A DNA stretch of 64,000 nucleotides from Prochlorococcus sp. AG-363-P01 (GCA_003278225.1 QCGC01000001.1:124001-188000), one strand, 5' to 3'; numbered from the stretch's first letter, positions 8,453-19,123 are shown. A program made the numbers and translations. Notes: generated by a model from the sequence alone, not told the origin.

Positions 8453-9021
8453 TGACTTCATATAAGAAGGCCCTATTAATAATAGGCTCCCTACCAATAC
8501 TAACAGTCACTTTCATTTCCATAATGAATGTTAATAAAACAACCAAATTAAAATTACTAACATATACCTCAGCACCTATCAATCTAGGTGTACTGATGCT
8601 TGTAAGTAGTAGTGGCTCTGCATTGCTTACCAATATTTTATTGAAGAAAAGTAATCAAACAGACCAAACCATAAGAAGAGAAGTACATTTTAGCCCTAAC
8701 CAGCCTGATTTACTCAAAGATGAATTAGAGCTTGAAGAACTTGATATTAATCAAAATGATTATAATGCTAATGAATTTAATCAGATCTTGGCAAAAAGAG
8801 ATCCGAGGGATCCAACTCCTACAATTTCTGTTCCTTATAGAATTATAGAGGTGCCAACTAGTATTTATAACAATCATGAAGATATCTTAGAAGAGGATAT
8901 CATAGAAGAGCAAATTTTTGATGATAAGAATATCTCTCGTAAAGAATCAGAAACTATAAATGACTTAAATAAAAATTATGAAAAGGATGGTTGGGGCATT
9001 GAATATGGAGAAAACTGGTAA
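8452..9021 (+). CDS. Conserved membrane-anchored hypothetical protein
   Basis: The 189-residue protein has two N-terminal hydrophobic segments (residues ~7-25 and ~38-62, the second rich in Ser/Gly) followed by a long acidic soluble tail with clusters such as LEEDIIEEQIF. I do not recognise a catalytic domain. Its ATG overlaps the ubiX stop, suggesting co-translation, but this says little about function. Composition matches its neighbours, so recent transfer is unlikely. Confidence 0.65.
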   Translation: MTSYKKALLIIGSLPILTVTFISIMNVNKTTKLKLLTYTSAPINLGVLMLVSSSGSALLTNILLKKSNQTDQTIRREVHFSPNQPDLLKDELELEELDINQNDYNANEFNQILAKRDPRDPTPTISVPYRIIEVPTSIYNNHEDILEEDIIEEQIFDDKNISRKESETINDLNKNYEKDGWGIEYGENW

Positions 9022-9110
9022 TATTAATTATTTATAAAAATATTGAATTCGATTAAATAAAGCACTATCTTATAAATTAATTATACAGTTAAATTAAAAT
9101 CACTAATCAT

Positions 9111-9551
9111 ATGAGTGAGAGTAATTCACACATTTCAAGTAAGAAAAAGCAAGGGGATTCAAAAACTAGTCCAAAAGCTGATTCAAAAGCGAAACCTGAG
9201 CTAAAACCTTTTAATGAATTCATAAATGATGATTTTATCCCAGGCCTTTCTAAAGAGCTAGTGGATATGGGGATTGAGCCGGATAAGCTTTTGCTAGAAA
9301 GAGGAAAACGGCCTGTGACTGGAGATACATGTTGGATGGTTCTTGGAGAGATTGATGGAGGACGGCGGTTTTGGCTTTGTTTTAATTCGGATAAAATTAC
9401 CTCAGATAAAACATTAGCAATAGCAGAAAGAGGATCAGTTCCAAGTGTCCTTGAGTCGTTTCTTATTGATGAAAAAAAAACAACATGTGCTCTACTGATT
9501 TCAAGACTCTTACAAAGGCTTAATGGCCAAAAATGGTTAGGAGCAAACTAA
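9111..9551 (+). CDS. DUF2996 family protein
   Basis: The 146-residue protein has a lysine/serine-rich disordered N-terminus (~35 residues) and a conserved core with RGKRPVTGDTCWMVLGEI and GGRRFWLCFNSDKIT, typical of the cyanobacterial DUF2996 family. No catalytic residues can be named. The family is soluble and of unknown function. It stands alone between the ubiX group and tldD. Confidence 0.78.
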   Translation: MSESNSHISSKKKQGDSKTSPKADSKAKPELKPFNEFINDDFIPGLSKELVDMGIEPDKLLLERGKRPVTGDTCWMVLGEIDGGRRFWLCFNSDKITSDKTLAIAERGSVPSVLESFLIDEKKTTCALLISRLLQRLNGQKWLGAN

Positions 9552-9661
9552 AGCGAAGGTATCCCGCCATTGCATTTAACGTATAACTGCTTGCTATACT
9601 ATAATTAGAATTATATATTTACTTTAAATTCTTATAAACACCTACACAGATTTAAATCAAA

Positions 9662-11098
9662 TTGAATAGATCATTGAAAAACCCCTCCGAGTTCATAGCA
9701 TCAGTAAATTCTCAGTGGAAGAGTACACTTGAGTCATTGCTCTCAACTGGGAAGCGATCTGGCGCAGACTTCATTGAAATCTTTATAGAGAATATCGACA
9801 ATATTAATATATTAGCTGAACAAGATTTAATAACTAGTGTTACGCCATCCTTTGGGAAAGGAGCCGGTATTAGAGTTTTTCTAGATAAAAAGGATGGATT
9901 TGTAAGCACAAATGACTTATCAGAAAAGGGACTAAGTGAAGCACTTGAAGAAGCTTTAGGGATGCTTGGCTTAGAACCATGTAAATCAAATTGTTTATAT
10001 TTTGATGGATTACATCAAATAAGAGATTATGGAATAGAAAAAGAGAATTGGCTATATCAATGTCCAGATTTACTAGAATCAACAGAAAAGATATTACTAG
10101 GAACAAACAATATAAAAAACTATGGTAAACATATTACCGTTCGTAGAGGAAGTTATTCAAGGACATTTCAGGAAGTATTAATTGCTTCAAGTGATGGTAC
10201 CTATGCTAGGGATATAAGATTACATCAATCCATTGGATTAAATGTTTTAGCTTCTGATAGAACAAATCGTTCAAGTATCGGTAGGAGATATGGAAGTTCA
10301 GATCAACCTGATGATTTAAGTAAATGGGACCCAGAGAAATCAGCTCAAGATATATGTGAAAGCTCAAATAAGATGCTTTATGCAGATTATGTAGAAGCAG
10401 GACAAAAGCCAGTTATACTTTCAAATAAATTTGGAGGAGTTATTTTTCATGAGGCCTGTGGACATTTACTTGAAACAACCCAAATAGAAAGGGGAACATC
10501 ACCCTTTTCTGAGAAACTAAATAAACAGATTGCAAATAAATCAGTAACCGCGGTAGATGAAGGTATTAGCAAAGGAGCTTTTGGCTCAATGTCAATTGAT
10601 GACGAAGGAATGGAACCCCAGAGAACTGTCCTGATCGAAAAGGGTGTTCTAAAAAGATTTATAAGTGATCGTGCAGGTGAGATGCGTACAGGTCATAAAA
10701 GAACTGGTAGTGGTAGACGACAGAATCATACTTTTGCAGCTGCAAGTAGAATGCGAAATACCTATATCATGGCTGGTAAGTACACACCCAAGGAACTTAT
10801 TGATAGTGTAGATAATGGTATATATTGTAAATCAATGGGCGGTGGAAGTGTCGGTCCAACTGGACAATTTAATTTTTCTGTAGAAGAAGGATATATTATT
10901 AAGGAAGGGAAGTTGACTGAACCAGTTAAAGGCGCGACTCTTATTGGTGAAGCCAAAGAAATACTTCCAAGAATTTCAATGTGCGCAAATGATATGGATC
11001 TGGCTGCAGGCTTTTGTGGGTCAATAAGTGGAAATATTTATGTAACCGTAGGCCAACCACATATTAAAGTCGATTCTATTACTATAGGCGGTCGATAA
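9662..11098 (+). CDS. tldD: Metalloprotease TldD
   Basis: The 478-residue protein is the TldD half of the TldD/TldE peptidase. The zinc site HEACGH lies near residue 264, and the C-terminal catalytic region includes GSGRRQNHTFAAASRMRNT and GGGSVGPTGQFNF. In bacteria TldD/TldE degrades unfolded peptides and matures microcin B17 and the antitoxin CcdA. tldE follows after 2 bases. The chosen start is TTG at 9662; no ATG lies in frame nearby and no clear ribosome-binding site precedes it. Confidence 0.94.
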   Translation: MNRSLKNPSEFIASVNSQWKSTLESLLSTGKRSGADFIEIFIENIDNINILAEQDLITSVTPSFGKGAGIRVFLDKKDGFVSTNDLSEKGLSEALEEALGMLGLEPCKSNCLYFDGLHQIRDYGIEKENWLYQCPDLLESTEKILLGTNNIKNYGKHITVRRGSYSRTFQEVLIASSDGTYARDIRLHQSIGLNVLASDRTNRSSIGRRYGSSDQPDDLSKWDPEKSAQDICESSNKMLYADYVEAGQKPVILSNKFGGVIFHEACGHLLETTQIERGTSPFSEKLNKQIANKSVTAVDEGISKGAFGSMSIDDEGMEPQRTVLIEKGVLKRFISDRAGEMRTGHKRTGSGRRQNHTFAAASRMRNTYIMAGKYTPKELIDSVDNGIYCKSMGGGSVGPTGQFNFSVEEGYIIKEGKLTEPVKGATLIGEAKEILPRISMCANDMDLAAGFCGSISGNIYVTVGQPHIKVDSITIGGR

Positions 11099-11100
11099 AA

Positions 11101-12474
11101 ATGACAAATGATTTTAATAATGGATTAAATTCAGAAAAGCTAAGAAGTATTTTAAGAAGCTTGGCCGCAGAAAAAAAAGTTAAGCAGTGGGATCTAGGAG
11201 CATCTTGTAGCAAAGATCATTTTGTACAAGTAGATAAAGGGGAGGCTAAACAATTAAAAGCTTCACAAAGGAGCTCTATCACTATTCGAGTTTGGAATAA
11301 TGATGGGCTAGTTGGAACAACAAGCACTTCAGATTTAAGTAAAGGAGGTATCGAAAAAGCATTCGTAGGTGCCTTTCAGGCTAGTCAGTTTGGTAACCCT
11401 AATGATATCCCAGACTTCTCTCCACTCGCAAAATCAGAATTACCAAAATTAAGCAAAAAATTATATAGCTTTAAGGGCATTAAAAAATTATTAGAGCTAC
11501 TTAGAACAGCGGAATATGAATTACTAAATAAACATCATGCCATTCAGAATATTCCCTATAATGGCCTTGCGGAATCTGAATTCCAGAGAATTTATCTAAA
11601 TAGTGAAGGTGCAAGTAGAAATATCAAATCTACACATGCGAATTTATATCTCTATGCAAGAGCCGAAGAAAATAATAATAAACCCAGAAGTTCAGGAGCG
11701 ATAAGAATTGCAAATGGTATTGATGAACTTGATATCAATGGATGTATAGAAGAGGCCGCAAAACGTACAATAGATCACTTAAATTATAGACCTATAGATA
11801 CTGGTAAGTATTTAGTCTGTTTTACTCCAGAAGCCTTTATCGAATTAATTGGAGCATTTAGTAATATGTTTAACGCAAGAGCAGTAATAGATGGTGTAAG
11901 TTTGTCAACAAAAGAATCACTTGGAACAAAAATTTCTGTTGAAGAACTATCTATTTATGATGATTCAATTCATCCATCGAACGTCAATGCCTGTTCTTTT
12001 GATGGAGAGGGTACACCAACTAAGAAACTATGCCTTATAAATAAAGGAATCTTAGAGAATTTTGTCCATTCAGAATCTACAGCAAAACAATTTGGCGTAA
12101 GTCCTACAGGCCATGCTGGTATGGGTTCTAAGGTATCTGTAGGAATAGACTGGCTTGTTATTAGTGGAGATACAGTTAATCCAAGTAAAAGTAAATTTAA
12201 CCACAAAGAGTATAAAGATAAATTTATACTTATAGAGGGATTAAATGCATTACACGCAGGAGTTAAAGGAAGTCAAGGTTCTTTCTCACTTCCTTTCAAT
12301 GGTTGGATTGTAGACCAAGGGCAAAGAATTTCAATTGAAGCCGCCACGGTTGCTGGAGACATAAGGGAAGTTCTTAATAACATTATTCACATAGAGAAAG
12401 AACAACAAGTTACTCACCAAGGGATATCTCCACATGTATGGGTTGACCGTTTATCCATCACTGGGGAAGAATGA
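11101..12474 (+). CDS. tldE: TldE/PmbA family protein
   Basis: The 457-residue protein is the partner of TldD. It shares the U62 fold (NGLVGTTSTSDLSKGG-like entry, ACSFDGEGTPTKKLCLI, HAGMGSKVSVGIDW) but lacks the HExxxH zinc motif, as expected for the non-metal subunit. TldE and TldD form a heterodimer whose substrates thread between the subunits. It lies 2 bases after tldD and overlaps fmt by 4 bases (ATGA), an apparent three-gene operon. Confidence 0.92.
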   Translation: MTNDFNNGLNSEKLRSILRSLAAEKKVKQWDLGASCSKDHFVQVDKGEAKQLKASQRSSITIRVWNNDGLVGTTSTSDLSKGGIEKAFVGAFQASQFGNPNDIPDFSPLAKSELPKLSKKLYSFKGIKKLLELLRTAEYELLNKHHAIQNIPYNGLAESEFQRIYLNSEGASRNIKSTHANLYLYARAEENNNKPRSSGAIRIANGIDELDINGCIEEAAKRTIDHLNYRPIDTGKYLVCFTPEAFIELIGAFSNMFNARAVIDGVSLSTKESLGTKISVEELSIYDDSIHPSNVNACSFDGEGTPTKKLCLINKGILENFVHSESTAKQFGVSPTGHAGMGSKVSVGIDWLVISGDTVNPSKSKFNHKEYKDKFILIEGLNALHAGVKGSQGSFSLPFNGWIVDQGQRISIEAATVAGDIREVLNNIIHIEKEQQVTHQGISPHVWVDRLSITGEE

Positions 12475-13505
12475 AAATAATCTTTTGGGGAACCCCTCCC
12501 TATGCAGTACCAATCTTAAATGCAATTAAAAACTCTAATCATGAAATCCTTGCAATAGTTACTCAACCCGACAAGCGCAGAAGCAGAGGAAAAAAACTAT
12601 CAGCTTCTGCTGTAAAACAAAGAGCACAAGAACTTGGAATAAAGACTTTTACACCTAGCAATATCAAAACCCAAACGGATATTCAACAAGAACTAGCAAA
12701 TATTCAAGCAGATATATATATTGTGGTGGCTTTTGGGCAAATTTTACCACTAAGCGTTTTAAATTATCCCCCTTATGGATGCTGGAATATCCATGCATCA
12801 TTACTTCCAAATTGGCGCGGTGCAGCTCCTATACAATGGAGCTTAATTTCTGGTGATAAGTATACAGGTGTTGCAATAATGGCAATGGAAGAAGGCTTAG
12901 ATACTGGTCCAATACTAAACCAACAAAAACTTGAAATAGGTATTACAGAAAACGCAGAAGAATTATCTAATAGGTTAAGTAAATTATCCTCTCAACTTAT
13001 AATAGAATCACTACATAAGATACAGCTTGGAGGAATTGGATCAGCAAGTGAAAGATATCAAAGACTTAATCTAATAAAGCAAGAAGATCTTAAAGGTTCC
13101 ATTCGCTATGCAAGGCAAATCTGTAAAGATGACTATCATATTGACTGGAATGATACTGCTATCAAAATTCATAGAAAGATTATGGGTCTTTATCCACATG
13201 CTTTTACAATATGGAAAGGAAAGAGAATTAAACTCCTTAACTGCACTCCAATTGAAGAATCCTTTAGAAAGCATTTTAAAGGGAAAGATATAAAAGGATT
13301 ACAATCCAATAAAAATGCTCCAGGTCAAATAATCGAGATTATAAAAGATACAGGTTTGGTTGTTTCTACAGGTGATTCAGGAATACTAATTACAGAAGCA
13401 CAAATTGAAGGGAAAAAAGTATCCAGCAATTCAGTATTACTTCAGCAATTAAAGGCTAGCATAAATGAAAAGTTTGATAAGTTAACTGTCTGTAGCTTGA
13501 ACTAG
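12471..13505 (+). CDS. fmt: Methionyl-tRNA formyltransferase
   Basis: The 344-residue enzyme formylates initiator Met-tRNA with 10-formyl-THF. The N-terminus MKIIFWGTPPYAVPIL and the formyl-transfer site NIHASLLPNWRGAAPIQWSL (Asn, His and later Asp) are diagnostic, and a C-terminal OB-like tRNA-binding domain follows. The start overlaps the tldE stop, and the 3' end overlaps the opposing TerC gene by 24 bases. Its substrate tRNA gene is in the same window at 40.3 kb. Confidence 0.96.
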   Translation: MKIIFWGTPPYAVPILNAIKNSNHEILAIVTQPDKRRSRGKKLSASAVKQRAQELGIKTFTPSNIKTQTDIQQELANIQADIYIVVAFGQILPLSVLNYPPYGCWNIHASLLPNWRGAAPIQWSLISGDKYTGVAIMAMEEGLDTGPILNQQKLEIGITENAEELSNRLSKLSSQLIIESLHKIQLGGIGSASERYQRLNLIKQEDLKGSIRYARQICKDDYHIDWNDTAIKIHRKIMGLYPHAFTIWKGKRIKLLNCTPIEESFRKHFKGKDIKGLQSNKNAPGQIIEIIKDTGLVVSTGDSGILITEAQIEGKKVSSNSVLLQQLKASINEKFDKLTVCSLN

Positions 13506-14201
13506 ATTTTTCTTTGAAAATCCCCAAAGGAATATTCCTAGCATTACGATAAAAACAATCCATTCAGGTATTATCAAATTCTGAAATACTAAAGATAGTA
13601 GAAGTTTGATTCCAACCAATCCAACTGTGATATACCCTGCAGCTTCTAATCTTGAAAACTCTTCAAGCCAACGAATAAACAACCCAGAGGTAAAGCGTAA
13701 GGCTATAACACCAATAATAGCTCCTGTAACTACAAGAAGAAATTGATCACTAATTGCTACTGCTGCTGCAATACTATCAATAGAGAAAGCTAGATCTGTT
13801 AAAGCTAAAAGCAATATAATTTTAAATAATGATATTTGTGCAGTTTCGTTCATATTTTTCTTATTATCTTTATTATTTATATTGTCAAAGAGTTTGTTAT
13901 AGAAAAGAGATAACAAATAAATTCCCGCTAAGAATTTTATAGGCCAAAACTTTAGTACATATTGAGCTGTTAAGATCAGAATAATTCTTAGGATTAAGGA
14001 AAGTCCAATTCCAAAATTTAATGCTACAGTTTGAAGTTGTTTAGAAGGGAGTCTACTAGTTATCGAGGCAAGTGCTATAGCATTATCCGCAGACAAAGTC
14101 AATTCCAGAGAGATTAATACTGGAAGCAATGGGGCTAACTCAACCCACTTATCAATATCGTCAAGTAAGGGGGTAAGTGAAGTTAGAGATGCTGAGTCCA
14201 T
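13482..14201 (-). CDS. TerC-family integral membrane protein
   Basis: The 239-residue protein has about seven hydrophobic helices with acidic residues inside helices 1 and 5: ELTLSADNAIALASI and LAFSIDSIAAAVAIS, the TerC signatures. TerC proteins are linked to metal (notably Mn2+) export and to tellurite resistance; the plant homologue is needed for thylakoid membrane protein insertion. With the UPF0016 pair nearby, a manganese role is possible but not shown. The gene is convergent with fmt and shares 24 bases with its 3' end. Confidence 0.88.
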   Translation of the reverse strand: MDSASLTSLTPLLDDIDKWVELAPLLPVLISLELTLSADNAIALASITSRLPSKQLQTVALNFGIGLSLILRIILILTAQYVLKFWPIKFLAGIYLLSLFYNKLFDNINNKDNKKNMNETAQISLFKIILLLALTDLAFSIDSIAAAVAISDQFLLVVTGAIIGVIALRFTSGLFIRWLEEFSRLEAAGYITVGLVGIKLLLSLVFQNLIIPEWIVFIVMLGIFLWGFSKKNLVQATDS

Positions 14202-14293
14202 AGGAACATGTCAATTCAATTACTCATCTAGCTTTTAATACACCAGAATAGTCAAATAACTGATAATTGAGAAAGTAAGGAGGGGAAACTTCT

Positions 14294-14965
14294 ATGCAAT
14301 TCCAGTCAAAACTCTGTCATATTGATAGTAATAGGACAATTGTTAGTGTATCAGCATGGGAAGGTGATAGAAAGCTTAGTAGTACTTTGGGAGAAGGACC
14401 TACAGTCGATATTGCAGAAGAAAACGCCATAAAAAAGCTTTATTACAGGCTAAAGAGCTCACAAGAAATAAAAGATGCTAATTCAGAAGGACAAACACCC
14501 AATCCTCAGAATAAAGAAAAGGAAATTGGACAATCACAGAAATTGATGGAAAAGAGCAATGATAGTGTTAATGTTGAGCCTGAAGAATGGAGTAAAGAAC
14601 TATCAGAAATAGATATAGAGGTCAAACGGCTTGGTTGGGATAGAGAAGCTGAGAATCGCTATCTAATTGATAATTTTGGTATTAGTGAGCGAAATAGAAT
14701 TACAAACTATAGTGTTCTCATAAACTACATAGAAAAATTAAAGAGTACGATTAAAGTAGAGCCAGGGTCTTCCCAAACTGATGAACAAAGCAAATTAGAG
14801 CTAATTCAAGATTCGGATACAATCATTAGTCTGTTAAATTGGACAACCATTAAAGCTAGAGATTTTCTGCAGGAACATATGGAAGTCACAAGTCGACAAA
14901 ATTTAAGTTGTAATCAATTAAGGGAATTTAATAAGCTCCTAAGAGCTCAATTAAAACTAAACTAA
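14294..14965 (+). CDS. Conserved cyanobacterial hypothetical protein
   Basis: The 223-residue soluble protein is preceded by a strong ribosome-binding site (AAGGAGGGG, 7 bases before ATG), unusual in this window where such sites are rare. The N-terminal ~55 residues (KLCHIDSNRTIVSVSAWEGD, then GPTVDIAEENAIKKLYYRL) resemble a small alpha/beta domain like those repeated in cyanobacterial proteins of unknown function. A low-complexity linker and a helical C-terminal part follow. It precedes mfd by 78 bases. I cannot assign a function. Confidence 0.7.
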   Translation: MQFQSKLCHIDSNRTIVSVSAWEGDRKLSSTLGEGPTVDIAEENAIKKLYYRLKSSQEIKDANSEGQTPNPQNKEKEIGQSQKLMEKSNDSVNVEPEEWSKELSEIDIEVKRLGWDREAENRYLIDNFGISERNRITNYSVLINYIEKLKSTIKVEPGSSQTDEQSKLELIQDSDTIISLLNWTTIKARDFLQEHMEVTSRQNLSCNQLREFNKLLRAQLKLN

Positions 14966-15043
14966 TCAATTTAATCTAAAAACCCTATAAATAATCTTTT
15001 TCTTCTATGACTTGATATTATAGATAGTGATTAGTTTCTGGCA

Positions 15044-18000
15044 ATGGCTTTAAGCTCATTAATTCAACACCTAAAGAATTCTAAATTAACTAGAGAGTTG
15101 ATTGAAAGGATAAAAAGGGAAGATAGGCTTCTAGTAAAAGGAGCGGGTAGAACTTCAAAAGCATTACTAACAACTGCAATAGCAAAAAGTGAAAATAAGC
15201 CCCTTTTAGTAATAGTCCCAACTCTAGAAGAAGCTGCTAGGTGGTTCTCAATCCTAAAAATACTAGGTTGGGAAAAAACATACTTATATCCAACAAGTGA
15301 ATCCTCCCCTTATGAAGGTCAGGATAGTAATAATGAAATTATCTGGGGTCAACTACAAGTATTAAGTGAACTTCTAACGAACAAATCAAATAATAATATT
15401 GCTATTGTGTCAACTGAACGAAGTTTACAACCTCATTTACCACCTAAAGGTTGCCTTAGTTCATGCTGTATAAACTTAACAAAAGGGGCGGACATAAATA
15501 TAGATAGTTTATCTAATGAATTAGCTGAATTAGGCTACATAAGAAAAAATAGTATAGAAATAGAAGGACAATGGGCAAGAAGGGGAGATATTATTGACAT
15601 CTTTCCAGTTAATTCAGAGCTTCCGATAAGATTAGAGCTTTTTGGAGAAGAGCTTGAAAAAATAAGGGAATTTGATCCAGCATCTCAAAGATCATTAGAT
15701 CAAATTGAGGAAATTTGCATAACACCTACATGTTATACACCATTGATTGCAAATAGACTCAGGGAGAATACACCAATTAATATTGACCAGTTGTTGGATG
15801 ATATCTCATTTGAGAAATTAATAAATGGAGAAACACCTGATGGATTAAAAAGATTAATGGGTCTTGCTTGGAATAACCCAAATACACTTTTGGACTATAT
15901 TGCAAAAAATACATGCCTAGTAGTAGATGAAAAAGATCAAGGGTTAGCTCATGGTGAAAATTGGTTTATACACGCAGAAGAAACTTTTAAAGAATTCACA
16001 AAAAGCATAACAGGATCTACATCAGGAGAATTTAACTATCCTGGTAAATTACATATATCAATTATAAAGAGCTTTGATAATACAAATCAATTCTTTGGAT
16101 TCGAGCTATCAGAATTAGATTACAATGCTAATCACCCAAATAAGTTCGACTTATCCTCAAGTCTATTAAATTCATATCCTAATAATTTCAGCAAAATTGC
16201 ACAACAAATAAAGGAATTTAGAAAAGATAAAGTAAAGATCTGGATCTTTTCAGCTCAACCAACTCGCACAGTATCTTTACTAGAGGAACATGAATGCCCA
16301 TCTAGATTTGTTTCTAATCCAAATGATTATCAGGGTATAGAAAGAATTGTAGCCGATAATGTCCCGATAGCATTTAAGAATTCAAGTAATTCAGAAATAG
16401 AAGGATTAATTTTGAAAGCTTGGAAAGTTGCTTTAATCACAGATAAAGAGATCTTTGGTCAGCAAAATTTAAATTCTATAGGATATATAAGGCGTAGACG
16501 AGTTTCAGCAAGTAGTACCGTAAATCCAAATAGAATGAAACCAGGGGACTATGTAGTGCATAGAAACCATGGAATTGGACGATTTCTAAAAATACAAAAG
16601 AATGCAATATCAGGCCAAATAAGAGATTATTTAGTTGTGGAATATTTGGACGGCAAACTGAGTGTTGCTGCAGATCAATTAGGAAGTTTAGGAAGGTATA
16701 GAGCTACCGATGGTAAGAGCCCTAAAATTAACAAGATGGGAGGAGCTAGTTGGAAGAAACTCAAAGAAAGAACTAAAAAGCAAATTCAGAAAATAGCTAT
16801 AGATCTGGTTAGACTTTATGCAGAACGTAGTAGATCTAAAGGATATGCTTTTCCTAAAGATGGTCCATGGCAAATAGAGCTAGAAGATTCCTTTCCTCAT
16901 GAACCGACCCCTGACCAACGACAAGCGGTTATAGACGTAAAAGAAGATATGGAAAAGGAAAAGCCGATGGATAGATTAGTTTGTGGTGATGTTGGTTATG
17001 GCAAAACTGAAGTAGCTGTAAGAGCTATCTTTAAAGCGATAACATCAGGCAAACAAGTTGCATTACTGGCTCCAACAACGATTTTAGCCCAACAGCATTG
17101 GAGAACAATTGCAGATAGATTCGCACCATATCCTATAAAAGTTTCATTGTTAAATCGCTTTAAATCAAATACTGAGAAGAAGGAAATTTTAATAGGATTA
17201 AGAGAAGGAAAGATTGATGCTGTTATTGGTACGCATCAAATTTTGTCTAAAACAATTGAATTTAAGCAATTAGGGTTGTTAGTAATAGATGAGGAGCAAA
17301 GGTTTGGTGTTAACCACAAGGAACGAATTAAGAATCTAAAAAAAGACGTTGACGTATTAACTCTATCAGCAACACCTATCCCACGTACTCTTTATATGAG
17401 CCTGTCAGGTGTAAGAGAGATGAGTCTGATAACTACGCCACCCCCTTTACGTAGAGCAATTAAAACTCACTTAGCGCCTATAGATAACGAGACAATACGC
17501 AGTGCTATATGCCAGGAATTAGACAGAGGTGGGCAAATATTCTACGTATTACCAAGAATTGAAGGAATAGAAGATTGTGCAAATAAGCTGAAACAAATGG
17601 TCCCTAAACTAAAATTATTAATAGCTCATGGCCAAATGAATGAGGGGGAACTTGAAAATGCAATGATTGCCTTTAATGCAGGTGAAGTTGACCTAATGTT
17701 GTGTACAACAATAATAGAGAGTGGATTAGATATTCCGAAAGTGAATACAATTTTGATTGAAGATGGTCACAAATTCGGACTTTCACAGCTCTATCAATTA
17801 CGTGGAAGAGTTGGTCGAAGTGGGGTGCAGGCACATGCCTGGATATTTTATCCTTCAGCTAGCGCCTTAAATGATTCTGCTCGACAGCGACTAAAAGCAA
17901 TACAGGAATTTTCCCAACTAGGAAGTGGATATCAGTTAGCTATGAGGGACATGGAAATTAGAGGAGTAGGAAATATTTTAGGTGTTCAACAGAGTGGACA

Positions 18001-18619
18001 AATGGAGACAATCGGTTTTGAATTATATATGGAGCTCTTACAGGAGTCATTGGCAGAAATACAGGGTCAAAACATACCATTAGTAGATGAGACACAAATA
18101 GATTTAAAAATTACAGCATTTATCCCTGCAGATTGGATTGTAAATACAGAAGAGAAAATTTCTGCATATAGACAAGCAACTGAATGTGTTTCAAATCAGA
18201 AAATCATTGAGTTAGCTGCTACTTGGACAGATAAATATGGCAAATTACCTACTTCTGTAGAAACTTTATTAGAGATTATGAAATTAAAGTTACTGTCTAA
18301 AAGATGTGGCTTCTATAGAATAAGACAAGATAAAAATAATGTAATATTTGATACAAGAATGGAAAAACCAGCTTTCTCTATACTTCAACAAGCAATTCCT
18401 AAACATTTACAAGGAAGATTTATATACCAAAATGTTGAAGGGCTTAATTCATGTGTTATCGGAAGAGGACTAGGAGTTCTCCCTTCTGATAAAAAGATAG
18501 AACAACTGATTTACTATTTGAGTTTAATGAGTGAAAGAGTTCCGAGTTCAGATGGCACAAGTTTGTATGAAAAGAACATAAATAATGAGAATAAGAATAA
18601 AGAAGTAATAGTTACATAA
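15044..18619 (+). CDS. mfd: Transcription-repair coupling factor Mfd
   Basis: The 1191-residue ATPase displaces RNA polymerase stalled at DNA lesions and recruits UvrA. Visible parts in order: UvrB-like N-terminal region (DSNNEIIWGQLQVLS, WARRGDIIDIFPV), the RNA-polymerase-interacting CarD-like domain (KPGDYVVHRNHGIGRF, residue ~498), the translocase with Walker A GDVGYGKTEVAVRA (~647), DEEQRFG (~748) and QLRGRVGRSG (~917), and a C-terminal TRCF domain. Length matches the family. It appears to be transcribed alone or with the upstream hypothetical gene. Confidence 0.97.
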   Translation: MALSSLIQHLKNSKLTRELIERIKREDRLLVKGAGRTSKALLTTAIAKSENKPLLVIVPTLEEAARWFSILKILGWEKTYLYPTSESSPYEGQDSNNEIIWGQLQVLSELLTNKSNNNIAIVSTERSLQPHLPPKGCLSSCCINLTKGADINIDSLSNELAELGYIRKNSIEIEGQWARRGDIIDIFPVNSELPIRLELFGEELEKIREFDPASQRSLDQIEEICITPTCYTPLIANRLRENTPINIDQLLDDISFEKLINGETPDGLKRLMGLAWNNPNTLLDYIAKNTCLVVDEKDQGLAHGENWFIHAEETFKEFTKSITGSTSGEFNYPGKLHISIIKSFDNTNQFFGFELSELDYNANHPNKFDLSSSLLNSYPNNFSKIAQQIKEFRKDKVKIWIFSAQPTRTVSLLEEHECPSRFVSNPNDYQGIERIVADNVPIAFKNSSNSEIEGLILKAWKVALITDKEIFGQQNLNSIGYIRRRRVSASSTVNPNRMKPGDYVVHRNHGIGRFLKIQKNAISGQIRDYLVVEYLDGKLSVAADQLGSLGRYRATDGKSPKINKMGGASWKKLKERTKKQIQKIAIDLVRLYAERSRSKGYAFPKDGPWQIELEDSFPHEPTPDQRQAVIDVKEDMEKEKPMDRLVCGDVGYGKTEVAVRAIFKAITSGKQVALLAPTTILAQQHWRTIADRFAPYPIKVSLLNRFKSNTEKKEILIGLREGKIDAVIGTHQILSKTIEFKQLGLLVIDEEQRFGVNHKERIKNLKKDVDVLTLSATPIPRTLYMSLSGVREMSLITTPPPLRRAIKTHLAPIDNETIRSAICQELDRGGQIFYVLPRIEGIEDCANKLKQMVPKLKLLIAHGQMNEGELENAMIAFNAGEVDLMLCTTIIESGLDIPKVNTILIEDGHKFGLSQLYQLRGRVGRSGVQAHAWIFYPSASALNDSARQRLKAIQEFSQLGSGYQLAMRDMEIRGVGNILGVQQSGQMETIGFELYMELLQESLAEIQGQNIPLVDETQIDLKITAFIPADWIVNTEEKISAYRQATECVSNQKIIELAATWTDKYGKLPTSVETLLEIMKLKLLSKRCGFYRIRQDKNNVIFDTRMEKPAFSILQQAIPKHLQGRFIYQNVEGLNSCVIGRGLGVLPSDKKIEQLIYYLSLMSERVPSSDGTSLYEKNINNENKNKEVIVT

Positions 18620-18670
18620 TTTCTTCCTTAATTTAATCCATTAAAGTTTAATTGTTGAGAACTATTCAAA

Positions 18671-18991
18671 TCAACTTTTATTATAGTTATCAAGTATATT
18701 TAAAAGTTTAGTTCGAAAATCACCCTTAGGTATGCCACCCTTAAGTTCTCCAAGAATTGTAAATTCTTTTTCTGGATTATTTACTATTAGATAAGTCGGC
18801 CAACCCATTCCCTCCTTGTTTGGGTATTGAGCAAGCAAGATACGTCTATATTTTCTATAGTTTTCTGTATCTTGAAGCATCACATTAATAAAAAGACAGC
18901 CAAGTTCTTCGCTAACTAATGAGTCGTAGTGACTCATTCGATGACATGTGCCACAATCCTCGGAACTAAACTTAATAATCGTTAATGGCAT
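18671..18991 (-). CDS. Thioredoxin-like protein
   Basis: The 106-residue protein has a thioredoxin fold start (LTIIKFSSEDCGTCHRM) with active-site pair CGTC at residues 12-15, and a Pro-containing segment GWPTYLIV in the cis-proline position. The central part is shorter and more divergent than classical TrxA, and the usual W-C-G-P-C is absent. It probably acts as a thiol oxidoreductase in the cytosol. It is the first of a minus-strand run of small genes behind mfd. Confidence 0.75.
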   Translation of the reverse strand: MPLTIIKFSSEDCGTCHRMSHYDSLVSEELGCLFINVMLQDTENYRKYRRILLAQYPNKEGMGWPTYLIVNNPEKEFTILGELKGGIPKGDFRTKLLNILDNYNKS

Positions 18992-19123
18992 GAATTAGAG
19001 CTTTTCAACATAATTCTATTCTAAATAAAAACGAAGTCTTAACGGAGCAATATTATTATTTATTCATAAGATTATTACTTTTACTTAAACTACTTTTATT
19101 AAATGGAATATAATTTGTTTAAT